Both the position numbers and the translations under genes were made by a program. Positions 25,821-34,172 of a stretch of DNA of 64,000 nt are shown piece after piece (the stretch's first letter is position 1; every line of letters starts with the position of its first letter). Under the pieces are notes generated by a model. The model searched no databases. It saw only the letters and a program-made list of their open reading frames with translations, and was not told the origin of the DNA. Origin of the DNA: Sphingobacterium sp. (GTDB lineage: Bacteria; Bacteroidota; Bacteroidia; Sphingobacteriales; Sphingobacteriaceae); the NCBI GenBank assembly GCA_031253985.1, contig JAIRVH010000219.1, forward strand, positions 1 through 64,000. Reading direction: 5' to 3'.

Positions 25821-27548
25821 TTAATCTCTTTTAAAAACTGCTTTCCCTTCCTTTATGGTTTCAAGGACTTTAATGTCGCGTAATTTCTTGGGATCAATCG
25901 TTAATGGATTTTTATCCAAAATAACTAAATCCGCTAGTTTCCCTTCTTTCAGAGACCCTTTATCATTTTCCTCTTGATATTGATAAGCCGCATTGATTGT
26001 AATTGCTTTTAACGCATCTCTCACATCAATCCGCTCGTTTGGTCCCAATACCATCCCCGACCGAGTGGTCCGGTTCACGGCAGCATAAACGCCAGTCAAT
26101 AGATCAGGTGGCGTCACAGGGCTATCATGATGAATGGTAAACAATATACCAGCTTTTTTGGCTGATTGAGCAGGACTGATAAATGCCGCACGCTGAGGTC
26201 CAAAAACACTCTGATAGTGCCAATCTCCCCATAAATAGACATGAGATGAAAAATATGAAGGTATCACACCAATTTCTTTTATTTTGGCTATGTGGTCAGG
26301 TCTGCTGTTCTGCACATGAATCAAAGTTGCTCTAAGTTCCGGCTTGTAAATCCCTTCCTCTTTCAATCTACTGATCACACGAAGTGCCTGATCGATTGCC
26401 GCATCACCATTGACGTGAAGCTGTGCCGTGATATGATCTGAGAATACTGTTTTTAGATCATTATACAGGGTTTCGTCTGAAAAAATGGGAAAACCTTTAT
26501 AATCTGCGGATTGTCCTTCAGGTGGGATGAGGTAAGGCTGTGTTAGCCAGGCAGTCTTCCCTTGCGGCGAACCGTCGTCGGAGAATTTAAAACCGCCAAA
26601 TTTCAATCGCCTTTCATATCTCATGTAATTAGGTTTAAAGGATTCCCAATCTGCTTTATTTGCTTCAAAATCCGGAAAATAAACCACATCTGCCTTGAGA
26701 AGGTTCTTGTTGGCAGCTTCTTTTAATAAGCCGACACTCACGCCCATCGAACGTCCGTCACATATCGTTGTCTGACCATAGCTAAGCCATTCATCCTGTG
26801 CCTTTACAAAATCTTTTAGGGATTGAGATAGTTGGTTTTTAGCAGGTTTGGGCTTGGGCATCATTTCTGTTAACTTTACCAAAGCGGCAAAAGATGCGTT
26901 TTCTTCCAGTTTTCCGTTTAGGCGATGATCAGAGGTTCGACCGTAGTGTCCTCCCTCCGGATCCTTTGAATTTTCGGCAATCCCTAATAAATTCAGCATC
27001 GCACTATTTACAACACTGGCATGACCAGATGCATGAATCACGATAATAGGATGTGTAGTACTGACCGCATCAAGTTCCTCACGGGTCGGATGACGATGTT
27101 CAATCATAATGGCATCGTCATAACCATTTCCTAATATCGGAATGGAAGATCCCGGTTTCAGCTGTTGAATAACTGTGGTCAAAGCCTTTTGAAGATCGGG
27201 TATGGAGTTTACGGTTCCGTAAGGACTTGGAGAGAGGTCTACGGCTTGTTCCATTCCTGCCCTTGAAGTAATATGGCCATGTGCGTCGATAAAACCGGGA
27301 AGCAAAGTTTTTCCTTGTAGATCGATCTGCTTTGTACTGTCACCGACATAGGCATCAGCGTTTTTTCGGCTACCAACGAAAAGAATCTTACCTCCTTTTA
27401 ATACTATAGCTTCTACTTCAGGAAACGCATCTTCCATCGTAATAATGGTTCCGCCAAAATAGAGGATATCTCCTTTTTGCTGATTGCTTTTACAAGCAAA
27501 AACAAAAAGAGGCAGAAGGAAAAATAAACACTTTTTAATTGTTTCCAT
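25821..27548 (-). CDS. exported amidohydrolase, YtcJ-like (Amidohydro_3)
   Basis: 575 residues with a lipoprotein signal (CLFFLLPLFVFAC, Cys19). Metal-dependent amidohydrolase with GFIDAHGHI, the YtcJ-family HVNGDAAIDQAL, HVQNSRPDH and HHDSPVTPP; the C-terminus carries KLADLVILDKNPL as in the family. These proteins hydrolyse amides or carbamates, usually with unknown natural substrates. Its envelope location and the barrel gene directly downstream suggest an uptake-and-hydrolysis pair. Confidence 0.75.
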   Translation of the reverse strand: METIKKCLFFLLPLFVFACKSNQQKGDILYFGGTIITMEDAFPEVEAIVLKGGKILFVGSRKNADAYVGDSTKQIDLQGKTLLPGFIDAHGHITSRAGMEQAVDLSPSPYGTVNSIPDLQKALTTVIQQLKPGSSIPILGNGYDDAIMIEHRHPTREELDAVSTTHPIIVIHASGHASVVNSAMLNLLGIAENSKDPEGGHYGRTSDHRLNGKLEENASFAALVKLTEMMPKPKPAKNQLSQSLKDFVKAQDEWLSYGQTTICDGRSMGVSVGLLKEAANKNLLKADVVYFPDFEANKADWESFKPNYMRYERRLKFGGFKFSDDGSPQGKTAWLTQPYLIPPEGQSADYKGFPIFSDETLYNDLKTVFSDHITAQLHVNGDAAIDQALRVISRLKEEGIYKPELRATLIHVQNSRPDHIAKIKEIGVIPSYFSSHVYLWGDWHYQSVFGPQRAAFISPAQSAKKAGILFTIHHDSPVTPPDLLTGVYAAVNRTTRSGMVLGPNERIDVRDALKAITINAAYQYQEENDKGSLKEGKLADLVILDKNPLTIDPKKLRDIKVLETIKEGKAVFKRD

Positions 27549-27662
27549 ACGAAAGGTTAATTGTGTTTATGGATAACAAGAAAAATAGTTAATTGTTTTG
27601 CTTAGTTCAATAGTATTTTTAGTAGCAAAACTGGTTAAATTGGCCTATAATATGTTAAAAAA

Positions 27663-28082
27663 TTATATTAACTTCATTTTTGGCCACTTCCAAGCCATCA
27701 CAACAAGGACTGTAGTAAGTATACTTTCTAAAAAAGACAAAAATACATAGAATGTCATCCATTCTGTCATTGAAGAAATTCCGACGAGTAACGTAAATAA
27801 GGTGAAAAATACTCCCACAGCAATATTCGTCCATTTTGTAAGTCTTGGGCTTAATACCAATGATAGAAAAATCATCACTGCTGGTATTACCAATATTACG
27901 GTTGTAAAAAACAATTTCATCGGACTATCCAACATATTTTGACCATATAGAAGTTCTTCTACCTTTTTAGGTACATATAATTCAAAATAATCCCCATAAA
28001 TGTAGCAAAACATAATAGCCGTCCATAAAGCAGAGAGCTTAATTCTGATGTTTATTTTATAATCTTCTAATCTACTTTTCAT
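27663..28082 (-). CDS. four-helix membrane protein (DUF6326-like)
   Basis: 139 residues with four hydrophobic segments: about 15-35 (LSALWTAIMFCYIYGDYF), 55-78, 85-105 and 110-132. The N-terminal LWTAIMFCYIYGDYFELY resembles a small uncharacterised Bacteroidota membrane family. No catalytic motif is visible. It is flanked by unrelated genes and is probably monocistronic. Confidence 0.55.
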   Translation of the reverse strand: MKSRLEDYKINIRIKLSALWTAIMFCYIYGDYFELYVPKKVEELLYGQNMLDSPMKLFFTTVILVIPAVMIFLSLVLSPRLTKWTNIAVGVFFTLFTLLVGISSMTEWMTFYVFLSFLESILTTVLVVMAWKWPKMKLI

Positions 28083-28166
28083 GGAATCTAATTTAAGTGC
28101 TATTTTTGAGTCCTACTAGTATTAAAAGCGATGTCCGCTCATTTTATATATTCTATTAAATACTAA

Positions 28167-28200
28167 TAACAAAATGCGCATCTAGATGCGCATTTTGTTA
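28167..28200 (-). terminator. perfect palindrome ending the HAD operon
   Basis: A perfect 34-base palindrome centred on CTAG contains ATGCGCAT arms and overlaps the HAD stop codon. Folded on the minus strand it forms a 15-bp stem with a T-rich 3' side, consistent with an intrinsic terminator that could work in both directions. Confidence 0.6.
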
Positions 28201-28899
28201 AAGCAAGATCGATAGCAATTGATCTAAGCTGTCCACTTGTAGAAAATTGCTTGGTTTAATCTCAGCACTAGCTTGTTCATGTGTCCACGTAACATGATAA
28301 GGTACATGTATTGCCTGTGAGCCCATCTCCAAAACTGGTAGAATATCTGAATTGATTGAATTTCCGATCATCATGAAATTCTCAGGCCGACATTCAATTT
28401 TACGCAGTAATTTCACATAATCCTCATTTTTCTTATTACTCATAATCTCCACATGGTGAAAAAATTTCTGAAGACCAGAATTTCTTAACTTTCTTTCCTG
28501 ATCCAGAAGATCACCTTTTGTGGCTATGATTAATTTATAATGAGCACTGAGCTGCACCAGCGTATCCTCGACCCCCTCCAATAATTCAATTGGCATTTTT
28601 AATAAATCTTGTCCAATTGCGATAATTTTATTTACGGTTTTCAACGGTAGCTGTCCTGCAGAAATCCGGCTAGCAGTCTCAATCATACAAAGAATGAAGC
28701 CTTTCACGCCATATCCATAGAGCGATAGGTTGTTCATTTCTGTTTCAAATAGCTCTTTTGATATCGCGTGCTGCGGAAGATAGTTTTCCAACAATGCACA
28801 AAAATCATGTTCTGCTTTTTGAAAATAGGGTTCATTTACCCATAATGTATCATCGGCATCGAATGCGATGACGTTAATTGCATTTTTATTGACAATCAT
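28198..28899 (-). CDS. HAD-family hydrolase
   Basis: 233 residues. Haloacid-dehalogenase fold with motif I FDADDTLW (nucleophile Asp), motif II IIATKGD, a motif III Lys (SNKKNEDY) and motif IV IGNSINSDILPV. Family members are mostly phosphatases of nucleotides or sugar phosphates. It is last in a four-gene run behind NUDIX, a small wHTH-like and a methyltransferase gene, with 26 bases to the NUDIX gene. Substrate unknown. Confidence 0.75.
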   Translation of the reverse strand: MIVNKNAINVIAFDADDTLWVNEPYFQKAEHDFCALLENYLPQHAISKELFETEMNNLSLYGYGVKGFILCMIETASRISAGQLPLKTVNKIIAIGQDLLKMPIELLEGVEDTLVQLSAHYKLIIATKGDLLDQERKLRNSGLQKFFHHVEIMSNKKNEDYVKLLRKIECRPENFMMIGNSINSDILPVLEMGSQAIHVPYHVTWTHEQASAEIKPSNFLQVDSLDQLLSILL

Positions 28900-28925
28900 T
28901 TTAATTCTTATTCAATTTACGCGTT

Positions 28926-29414
28926 CTACTTGATCTTGGTATTGCTAAATTGTTCCCATAGCCCGGTCAAGTTTAAGTCTGAGTCATAAACAGCATTAAA
29001 AGCAAAAAACTCCCCCTTAGCTACGTAATCATAGATATAAAGATCGGTTACAGGCGTGGAGATGGATTCCAATTGAGCGGCCGAGATCCATTCTAGGTCC
29101 CCTTCATTACAATAGGGTGCATCTACAAATTCGATATCGGATACATATACATAACTGATCCAATTGTATTTTATCGGAGAAGTTTCCGTCAGAATTCCAC
29201 AAAACTGTTTTGAAGTGATCGGGATACCCGTTTCTTCCATCACCTCACGTACGACTGCGTCATCAGGATTTTCAAATGGATCTATTTTCCCGCCAACAGG
29301 AACATACATATCCTTATTGGGTTCTTTAAAGCGTCTTAGCAATAAAAATCTATCTTTATTTCTTAAAATACATAGTGTGGCTATTCGCTTCAAACCTGTT
29401 ACCTCGTTGCTCAT
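28926..29414 (-). CDS. NUDIX hydrolase
   Basis: 162 residues. The NUDIX box is seen as GGKIDPFENPDDAVVREVMEETG split over residues about 40-63, with REVMEETG the metal-binding core. The fold begins IATLCILRNKDRFLLLRRF, as in MutT/8-oxo-dGTP hydrolases, and WISAAQL follows. It cleaves a nucleoside diphosphate linked to another moiety; the substrate is not deducible. It may act with the downstream HAD phosphatase on a nucleotide. Confidence 0.8.
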   Translation of the reverse strand: MSNEVTGLKRIATLCILRNKDRFLLLRRFKEPNKDMYVPVGGKIDPFENPDDAVVREVMEETGIPITSKQFCGILTETSPIKYNWISYVYVSDIEFVDAPYCNEGDLEWISAAQLESISTPVTDLYIYDYVAKGEFFAFNAVYDSDLNLTGLWEQFSNTKIK

Positions 29415-29479
29415 CTCTTTTCTTTTTGTAACAAAGATAGAAAATGTTGCGAGAGTCTTAAGGGGCAGTTTAGTGAATT

Positions 29480-29692
29480 TTAGGTCCTGCTCTTCTTTCT
29501 ATTGCTCCTTTTTGTTAGACTATAATTACAACATTGATGCATCGCATATTCAATTCGATACTCGGATAAAAGCTGCGTAATAATTTGATTGATTTCAGTT
29601 TCATGAAGTCCCAACTGTTCTCCAACTTGAATTTCGCTGAATCGACCTTTATTTTCTATGAAGGCTTTGTAATATTTTTCTTTATTTTTCAT
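29480..29692 (-). CDS. small winged-helix-like protein
   Basis: 70 residues. Residues 1-50 predict three helices with an HTH-like pattern (FSEIQVGEQLGLHETEINQIITQLLSEYRIEY), followed by a basic tail. Its ATG overlaps the methyltransferase stop (ATGA), which supports translation. It may be a small DNA-binding regulator; no named family is recognised. Confidence 0.55.
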   Translation of the reverse strand: MKNKEKYYKAFIENKGRFSEIQVGEQLGLHETEINQIITQLLSEYRIEYAMHQCCNYSLTKRSNRKKSRT

Positions 29693-30522
29693 AATTGTAT
29701 TTTTTTTTGAACCGCTATCATTATATGTGGACTAAAAGGTAGAAGATAACGATCGGTTTCAGTAACTTGGAGAAGCTCCAGTAATGTTTTTCGTCTTCCA
29801 GTATGCTGTAAATTGACAAAGAAATCTTTGTCTAACCAGACCATTCCCTCCACCGCGTAGGTATTTAAATAGGTCAATTCCTGATTTATAAACTCCTCTT
29901 TCAACTCTTGGGGTTTATGATAAAACGCTTCGGCTAGAAGCCATGGAAAATCATCTGGGGGATTGTGTTTGCCAATAGCTAGCTCTTCTTTACACATTTG
30001 AAAAAAAGTAGTTTTATGAATCAATCCATTTAAAAGGCCAGCCAAAGTTGAAGCCGTATAATTGATGGCAAATCCCAATATAATTCCTCCGTTTTTCAAT
30101 ACTCTCTTGGCTTCACAAATCGTTAAAATCCGGTCGTCTCGTTCTTGCAAATGGTAAAGAGGACCATGCAATATAACTAAGTCTGCATAATTATTAGGGA
30201 ACTCTAATTTTCGGGATTCTCCGATATGAACAGAAAATTTGTTTTTTAGTTTACGACTTCTATTTTGCGCAATTTTTATATGTTTTAAAACAGGCTCTAC
30301 CAAATGAACCTGATGTCCTTTCTTCGCAAGCCATTCAGAATACTTGCCCGTGCCGCCGCCGACGTCAATTATGGTCAAAGGAGAAGATGAAAGATGTCGT
30401 TCAATAAGTGACTTAATTCGCTCAAACTCAAATATGCCCATTCCTTTGTCGAGTCGGGTCTCTTCGGACACCATGGTATAAAATATCTCTATATCTCTAC
30501 TTATTAACTGTTTACTACTCAT
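29689..30522 (-). CDS. SAM-dependent methyltransferase (class I)
   Basis: 277 residues. Rossmann methyltransferase with motif I IIDVGGGTGKYSEWLA near residue 55, acidic post-I residue in VHLVEP, motif IV LVILHGPLYHL and a motif V-like ILKNGG region. No target-recognition domain is visible, so a small molecule is likelier than DNA. First gene of the methyltransferase/wHTH/NUDIX/HAD group. An inverted repeat lies 57 bases upstream. Confidence 0.75.
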   Translation of the reverse strand: MSSKQLISRDIEIFYTMVSEETRLDKGMGIFEFERIKSLIERHLSSSPLTIIDVGGGTGKYSEWLAKKGHQVHLVEPVLKHIKIAQNRSRKLKNKFSVHIGESRKLEFPNNYADLVILHGPLYHLQERDDRILTICEAKRVLKNGGIILGFAINYTASTLAGLLNGLIHKTTFFQMCKEELAIGKHNPPDDFPWLLAEAFYHKPQELKEEFINQELTYLNTYAVEGMVWLDKDFFVNLQHTGRRKTLLELLQVTETDRYLLPFSPHIMIAVQKKIQL

Positions 30523-30578
30523 GATATGTCATGTATTACCATCAATTTGAGATACTGATCATATTCCAAATTGATTAC

Positions 30579-30601
30579 ACAATTGATTTGCGATCAATTG
30601 T
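30579..30601. repeat. 9-bp inverted repeat upstream of the methyltransferase gene
   Basis: ACAATTGAT and ATCAATTGT flank TTGCG. The site is 57 bases upstream of the methyltransferase start, a suitable place for a dimeric regulator such as a MarR- or TetR-type protein. The role is inferred only. Confidence 0.4.
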
Positions 30602-30672
30602 TTATTTAAGATCTAAAAAATAAAAAGGTATAATCATCCACACGTAAAAATCAAAAGATTTCCACGTATTTG

Positions 30673-30698
30673 TTGCTCTTTTTAGAGCAAGTCTTTTT
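30673..30698 (+). terminator. orphan intrinsic terminator-like hairpin
   Basis: TTGCTCT and AGAGCAA pair around TTTT and are followed by GTCTTTTT. No plus-strand gene lies upstream within the intergenic region, so its transcript, if any, is unidentified. Confidence 0.4.
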
Positions 30699-30851
30699 AG
30701 TTAAGACGTTGATGATATGTTTGATATAGTATAACAGACTACAAAAATAAGAATTTCTGAGAAATTGCACCCGGTTAATTTCAATTATTTTGAACCAAAT
30801 CCGCTCAGAACATTTTTGAGCTTTAGATATTCCGATAATTTTTAATATAAA

Positions 30852-30879
30852 AAAGGTCGAGTGTTAAAACCCGACCTTT
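30852..30879 (-). terminator. intrinsic terminator of the ANT(6) gene
   Basis: On the minus strand AAAGGTCG pairs with CGACCTTT around a short loop and is followed by TTTT and AT-rich sequence. It lies about 130 bases downstream of the adenylyltransferase stop. Confidence 0.6.
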
Positions 30880-31011
30880 CAATTAAAAACTAATCTCTCC
30901 CTCCCGTAAACCTCACTTCAATTTATTGGACAAAAATTCAGAGCATTGGTTTAAATTAGGAAACTGAAATAGTAATCAGTTGTTAAGCTTTCGAATGAAG
31001 GCATTATATGT

Positions 31012-31875
31012 TTAAGATTTAGCTCTCAAATCAAGCAAATACTTGCGTATATCAGTTTCTAATTTCACGGGATAAATAAAATCTAATTTCTCCGCCAAAA
31101 ATTTTCCAATCGCAGATACTAAATCTGCCATTGCAAATAATGCATCCCAGTTTGTGGGAATTGAACTTCCAGCAAATGTCCTTTCGACTGTGCCCCACAT
31201 TTCCTCCGTCAAGTATTTTTTAAAGAGCCTGCCATATTTATTGGTCGTTATATTCCAATTATGCTGACTAGCTATATACCATTCAATTAGAGGGATTAAA
31301 TAATCGACCCTGATAATATGTTCTGAAGCAAACTTTGCATAAAACAATTCATCCCGCACAAGACTTTTCGCGACATAGGTTGTGTCCCACCAAAAATCAT
31401 TCAGAACCTGCTGTACTTTTTTTTCTGTAGGTTTTTTAATGATAGAGATTTGGTAGCTGGGCTTTTGCATCTTGGAAGTAATTCCATCCTTATCAACCAA
31501 AACTTTATAGCCAATATCCCAGTCTTCGGGTAGCTCAGCCTTTTCTATATCCACTAAAAATTTCGCTTTGCTATATAATTTGAAATCTACTTTTACGTAG
31601 TCATCATACAATACCATCTTCATGCCATGTCTACCTTCAAAGCAGCTCTCATCTTCCTCAATCATTGAGATGGCGTACCCAAAATGGCGTATCCAACTAC
31701 TTTCGGTAATATAGTTGGCGTTGTCGTTAAATACGAGTTCGATATCTAAATCACTAAGGTCATCCACTGGGGCCAATGGATTGACGAGAGAGCTCGTGAG
31801 TAACACCGCGCGTATATCCTCATTCTTTTGCGCCCATTCACTGATCATTTTTAATTTTTCGTCTCTAAACTTCAT
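31012..31875 (-). CDS. aminoglycoside 6-adenylyltransferase (AadS/ANT(6)-like)
   Basis: 287 residues, full length for ANT(6) enzymes. Nucleotidyltransferase motif SSLVNPLAPVDDLSDLDIEL near residues 27-47 holds the metal-binding Asp pair, with VDFKLY supplying the third acid. The helical C-terminal part (FWWDTTYVAKSLVRDELFYAK) is typical of the family, which adenylates streptomycin at position 6. Similar genes occur in environmental Sphingobacteriaceae as intrinsic determinants. No mobile element flanks it here, so recent acquisition is not indicated. Activity is inferred. Confidence 0.75.
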   Translation of the reverse strand: MKFRDEKLKMISEWAQKNEDIRAVLLTSSLVNPLAPVDDLSDLDIELVFNDNANYITESSWIRHFGYAISMIEEDESCFEGRHGMKMVLYDDYVKVDFKLYSKAKFLVDIEKAELPEDWDIGYKVLVDKDGITSKMQKPSYQISIIKKPTEKKVQQVLNDFWWDTTYVAKSLVRDELFYAKFASEHIIRVDYLIPLIEWYIASQHNWNITTNKYGRLFKKYLTEEMWGTVERTFAGSSIPTNWDALFAMADLVSAIGKFLAEKLDFIYPVKLETDIRKYLLDLRAKS

Positions 31876-32067
31876 ATCATAAAAGTACCACTAATTTAAT
31901 AAAGCCAAGCTATTTGTGCCTGACCATTTAAACGAATTGATTGTTGTCTTTCATTAAGTAATCCCGAAATTTTAAGATATTTAAAGCTGACACAGTAACC
32001 TATACCCAAAAGCCCATTATCCAAGAAATGATTTGTACAATCGGCTGTATCAAATAAATTCTACCTT

Positions 32068-33444
32068 TTAGGGCCTTAAATGATAGGCTTTAGGTTGAAC
32101 AAATGCTCGGATACCTTGGGCCGACAAGGTCGAACCCAACCCTGAATTTCGTCGTCCAGACCAAGGCACATTGGGGCTTACCCGGTCGCAGCAATTCCAG
32201 TATACTGTTCCGGTATCCATTTGTTCAAGTATACGCATTGCTCTATTGCGATCTGAAGAAAAGACCGCTGCTGTAAGACCGTATGCTGTATCTTGCATCA
32301 GACCGATTGCCTCTTCATCGGAAGAGACCTTTTGAATACCAATCAATGGGCCGAAGGTCTCGTCAATCATAAGTGCCATACGATGATCACAATGTTCGAA
32401 AACTGTAGGGGCATAATAATATCCTTTTCCTTCTAGCGCATGACCGCCTAGTCGTAGTCGTGCTCCCTTCTCAAGAGCATCTTTCACCTGATCCTCAAGC
32501 ACCTTCAGTTGAGCGGCTCGGGTTAACGGGCCGATAAAAGTATCTACAGTCAATGGATCTCCCACTTTATAGGATGCTACTTCTGCAACAAAGGCTTCAA
32601 CAAATTGATCATATATCTTCTCGGAAACATAGATACGTTCAACAGCACAACAGCTCTGTCCGTTATTGTAGAATGCTCCTTCAGCCGCTGAAACCGCTGC
32701 CTGCTTGATATCTGTCACATCGTCTGTGACATATAGCGGATCCTTTCCACCTAATTCAAGCTGTACCGGGACCAATTTGTGCGCTACTGTCGTGGCAATA
32801 TGCAAGCCCGTCTTGTAGGATCCTGTAAAAAAATAACCATCCAATGGCAATGACAGTATATATTGCCCCGTCTCTCCACCTCCAACAACGCATTGGAATA
32901 CATGATCTGGAATGCCCGCTTGATAAAGATATTTTGCAAACTGCTGTCCTGTCAAAGTTGCAAATTCAGAGGGTTTATAAAGAACGGCATTACCAGCAAC
33001 CAAAGCATACAGAAAAACGTTGAAACCGACGTTATAGGGAAAGTTCCAGGCCGAGATGTTAGCGATAACGCCTAAAGGTTCATATCGGATGTTTTCCAGG
33101 GTAGCGCCCTCACTTACTATTACTTCTTCTGAAAGCCATTTGGCTGCATTCTGCCGAAGATGATCTATACGATTTTGTGCTCCGCTAATCTCATTTAGTG
33201 ATTGGTTGATAGGTTTACCTGTTTCCTTGGTAAGGATCTCTGCAAGCTCCTGCTTATTGGTTGAGATCAATTTTCCAAATCGAAGGATACAGTCCAAACG
33301 ATCTTGTAAAGGGACTTTAGCCCAGTCCTGCTGGCCTTGTTTTAACAACGCCACCATAGCGTCCAGCTCGATGGTTGTGGTGGAAGGCAACGTCGCCTCG
33401 ATAGCGCCTGTTGCGGGATTTCTAATTTCTATGTTGTCTTGCAT
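32068..33444 (-). CDS. aldehyde dehydrogenase
   Basis: 458 residues, NAD(P)-dependent aldehyde dehydrogenase superfamily. Visible motifs are NISAWNFPYNVG, FTGSYKTG, LELGGKDPLYV with the general base Glu230, and NNGQSCC with the likely catalytic Cys265. Last gene of the five-gene run; its start overlaps the hydrolase gene end by 23 bases. By analogy with PuuC it would oxidise a gamma-glutamyl-aminoaldehyde to the carboxylate, here possibly gamma-glutamyl-aminoacetaldehyde to gamma-glutamylglycine. Alternative: betaine- or succinate-semialdehyde-type dehydrogenase. Confidence 0.8.
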   Translation of the reverse strand: MQDNIEIRNPATGAIEATLPSTTTIELDAMVALLKQGQQDWAKVPLQDRLDCILRFGKLISTNKQELAEILTKETGKPINQSLNEISGAQNRIDHLRQNAAKWLSEEVIVSEGATLENIRYEPLGVIANISAWNFPYNVGFNVFLYALVAGNAVLYKPSEFATLTGQQFAKYLYQAGIPDHVFQCVVGGGETGQYILSLPLDGYFFTGSYKTGLHIATTVAHKLVPVQLELGGKDPLYVTDDVTDIKQAAVSAAEGAFYNNGQSCCAVERIYVSEKIYDQFVEAFVAEVASYKVGDPLTVDTFIGPLTRAAQLKVLEDQVKDALEKGARLRLGGHALEGKGYYYAPTVFEHCDHRMALMIDETFGPLIGIQKVSSDEEAIGLMQDTAYGLTAAVFSSDRNRAMRILEQMDTGTVYWNCCDRVSPNVPWSGRRNSGLGSTLSAQGIRAFVQPKAYHLRP

Positions 33445-34171
33445 GTTCTATAAAAACATTAAAAATCAAATCTTCATCTAAAAGTTTACCTGCCTGGGTC
33501 TGAGAAAATTCAGGATGCCATTGCACTCCCATGACCTTACCAGACACCTCTTTGCTATAGCCGAATGCTTCGACAAATCCATCTTCCGAGCGCGCGTATA
33601 CTTCGAGATCGCGGCCGAGATCTTTGATGGCCTGATGGTGTACCGTGTTTACTAATGGATTAAGGACATGGCCATACAACCTGTCGAAAAGTGTTCCTTG
33701 TTCGATATGTATCGGATGATTGATCTTATCATATAAGCTTGCTGATCGGTGTAGCCCTGCATGAGGTAGCTGACTGGCGATATCCTGATACAGCGTACCG
33801 CCGAAATAAACATTCATCAACTGGAAACCGCGGCAGATTCCTAAAACAGGCTTGTGGTGTTTTATAGCATAATCCAATATTTTTAACTCATATTGATCCC
33901 TATACGGATCCCCTCTCCAAGAACCTATTGGTTTCTCTCCATAATGCTGTGGTGCTATATCACTCCCACCTTGCAGAATTATACCGTCCATCTGATCTAA
34001 GATATCTTCTAGTAATGTCCCCTCAAGATCAGGCAATAGCACGGGAAGTACGCCTTTTTTACCTATCCATCTGGCCATATCATTTTCCATGTAGCTCAAT
34101 GACTTATGACCAAAGACTGCCCTTTCGGCATCTGGATAAAAAAAACAGGCGCTGACACCAATTTTAACCAT
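33422..34171 (-). CDS. gamma-glutamyl-gamma-aminobutyrate hydrolase family protein (PuuD-like)
   Basis: 249 residues from the ATG at 34171 (MVKIGVSACFF), which follows GGAGA and begins one base after the upstream stop; a longer frame would overlap that gene. Class I glutamine amidotransferase-like fold (peptidase C26) with nucleophile Cys113 in GICRGFQLMN and His in GVQWHPEF. PuuD splits gamma-glutamyl-GABA to glutamate and GABA; here it could release glutamate and the oxidised amine, for example glycine. Cytosolic. Confidence 0.8.
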   Translation of the reverse strand: MVKIGVSACFFYPDAERAVFGHKSLSYMENDMARWIGKKGVLPVLLPDLEGTLLEDILDQMDGIILQGGSDIAPQHYGEKPIGSWRGDPYRDQYELKILDYAIKHHKPVLGICRGFQLMNVYFGGTLYQDIASQLPHAGLHRSASLYDKINHPIHIEQGTLFDRLYGHVLNPLVNTVHHQAIKDLGRDLEVYARSEDGFVEAFGYSKEVSGKVMGVQWHPEFSQTQAGKLLDEDLIFNVFIEHARQHRN

Positions 34172-34172
34172 A

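Larger units (their letters stand above)
30523..31011. other. intergenic region with several hairpins
   Basis: 489 bases without a credible gene. They hold an inverted repeat at 30579-30601, a hairpin with U-tract on the plus strand at 30673-30698, and the ANT(6) terminator at 30852-30879. No tRNA or known RNA fold was recognised. Confidence 0.45.
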
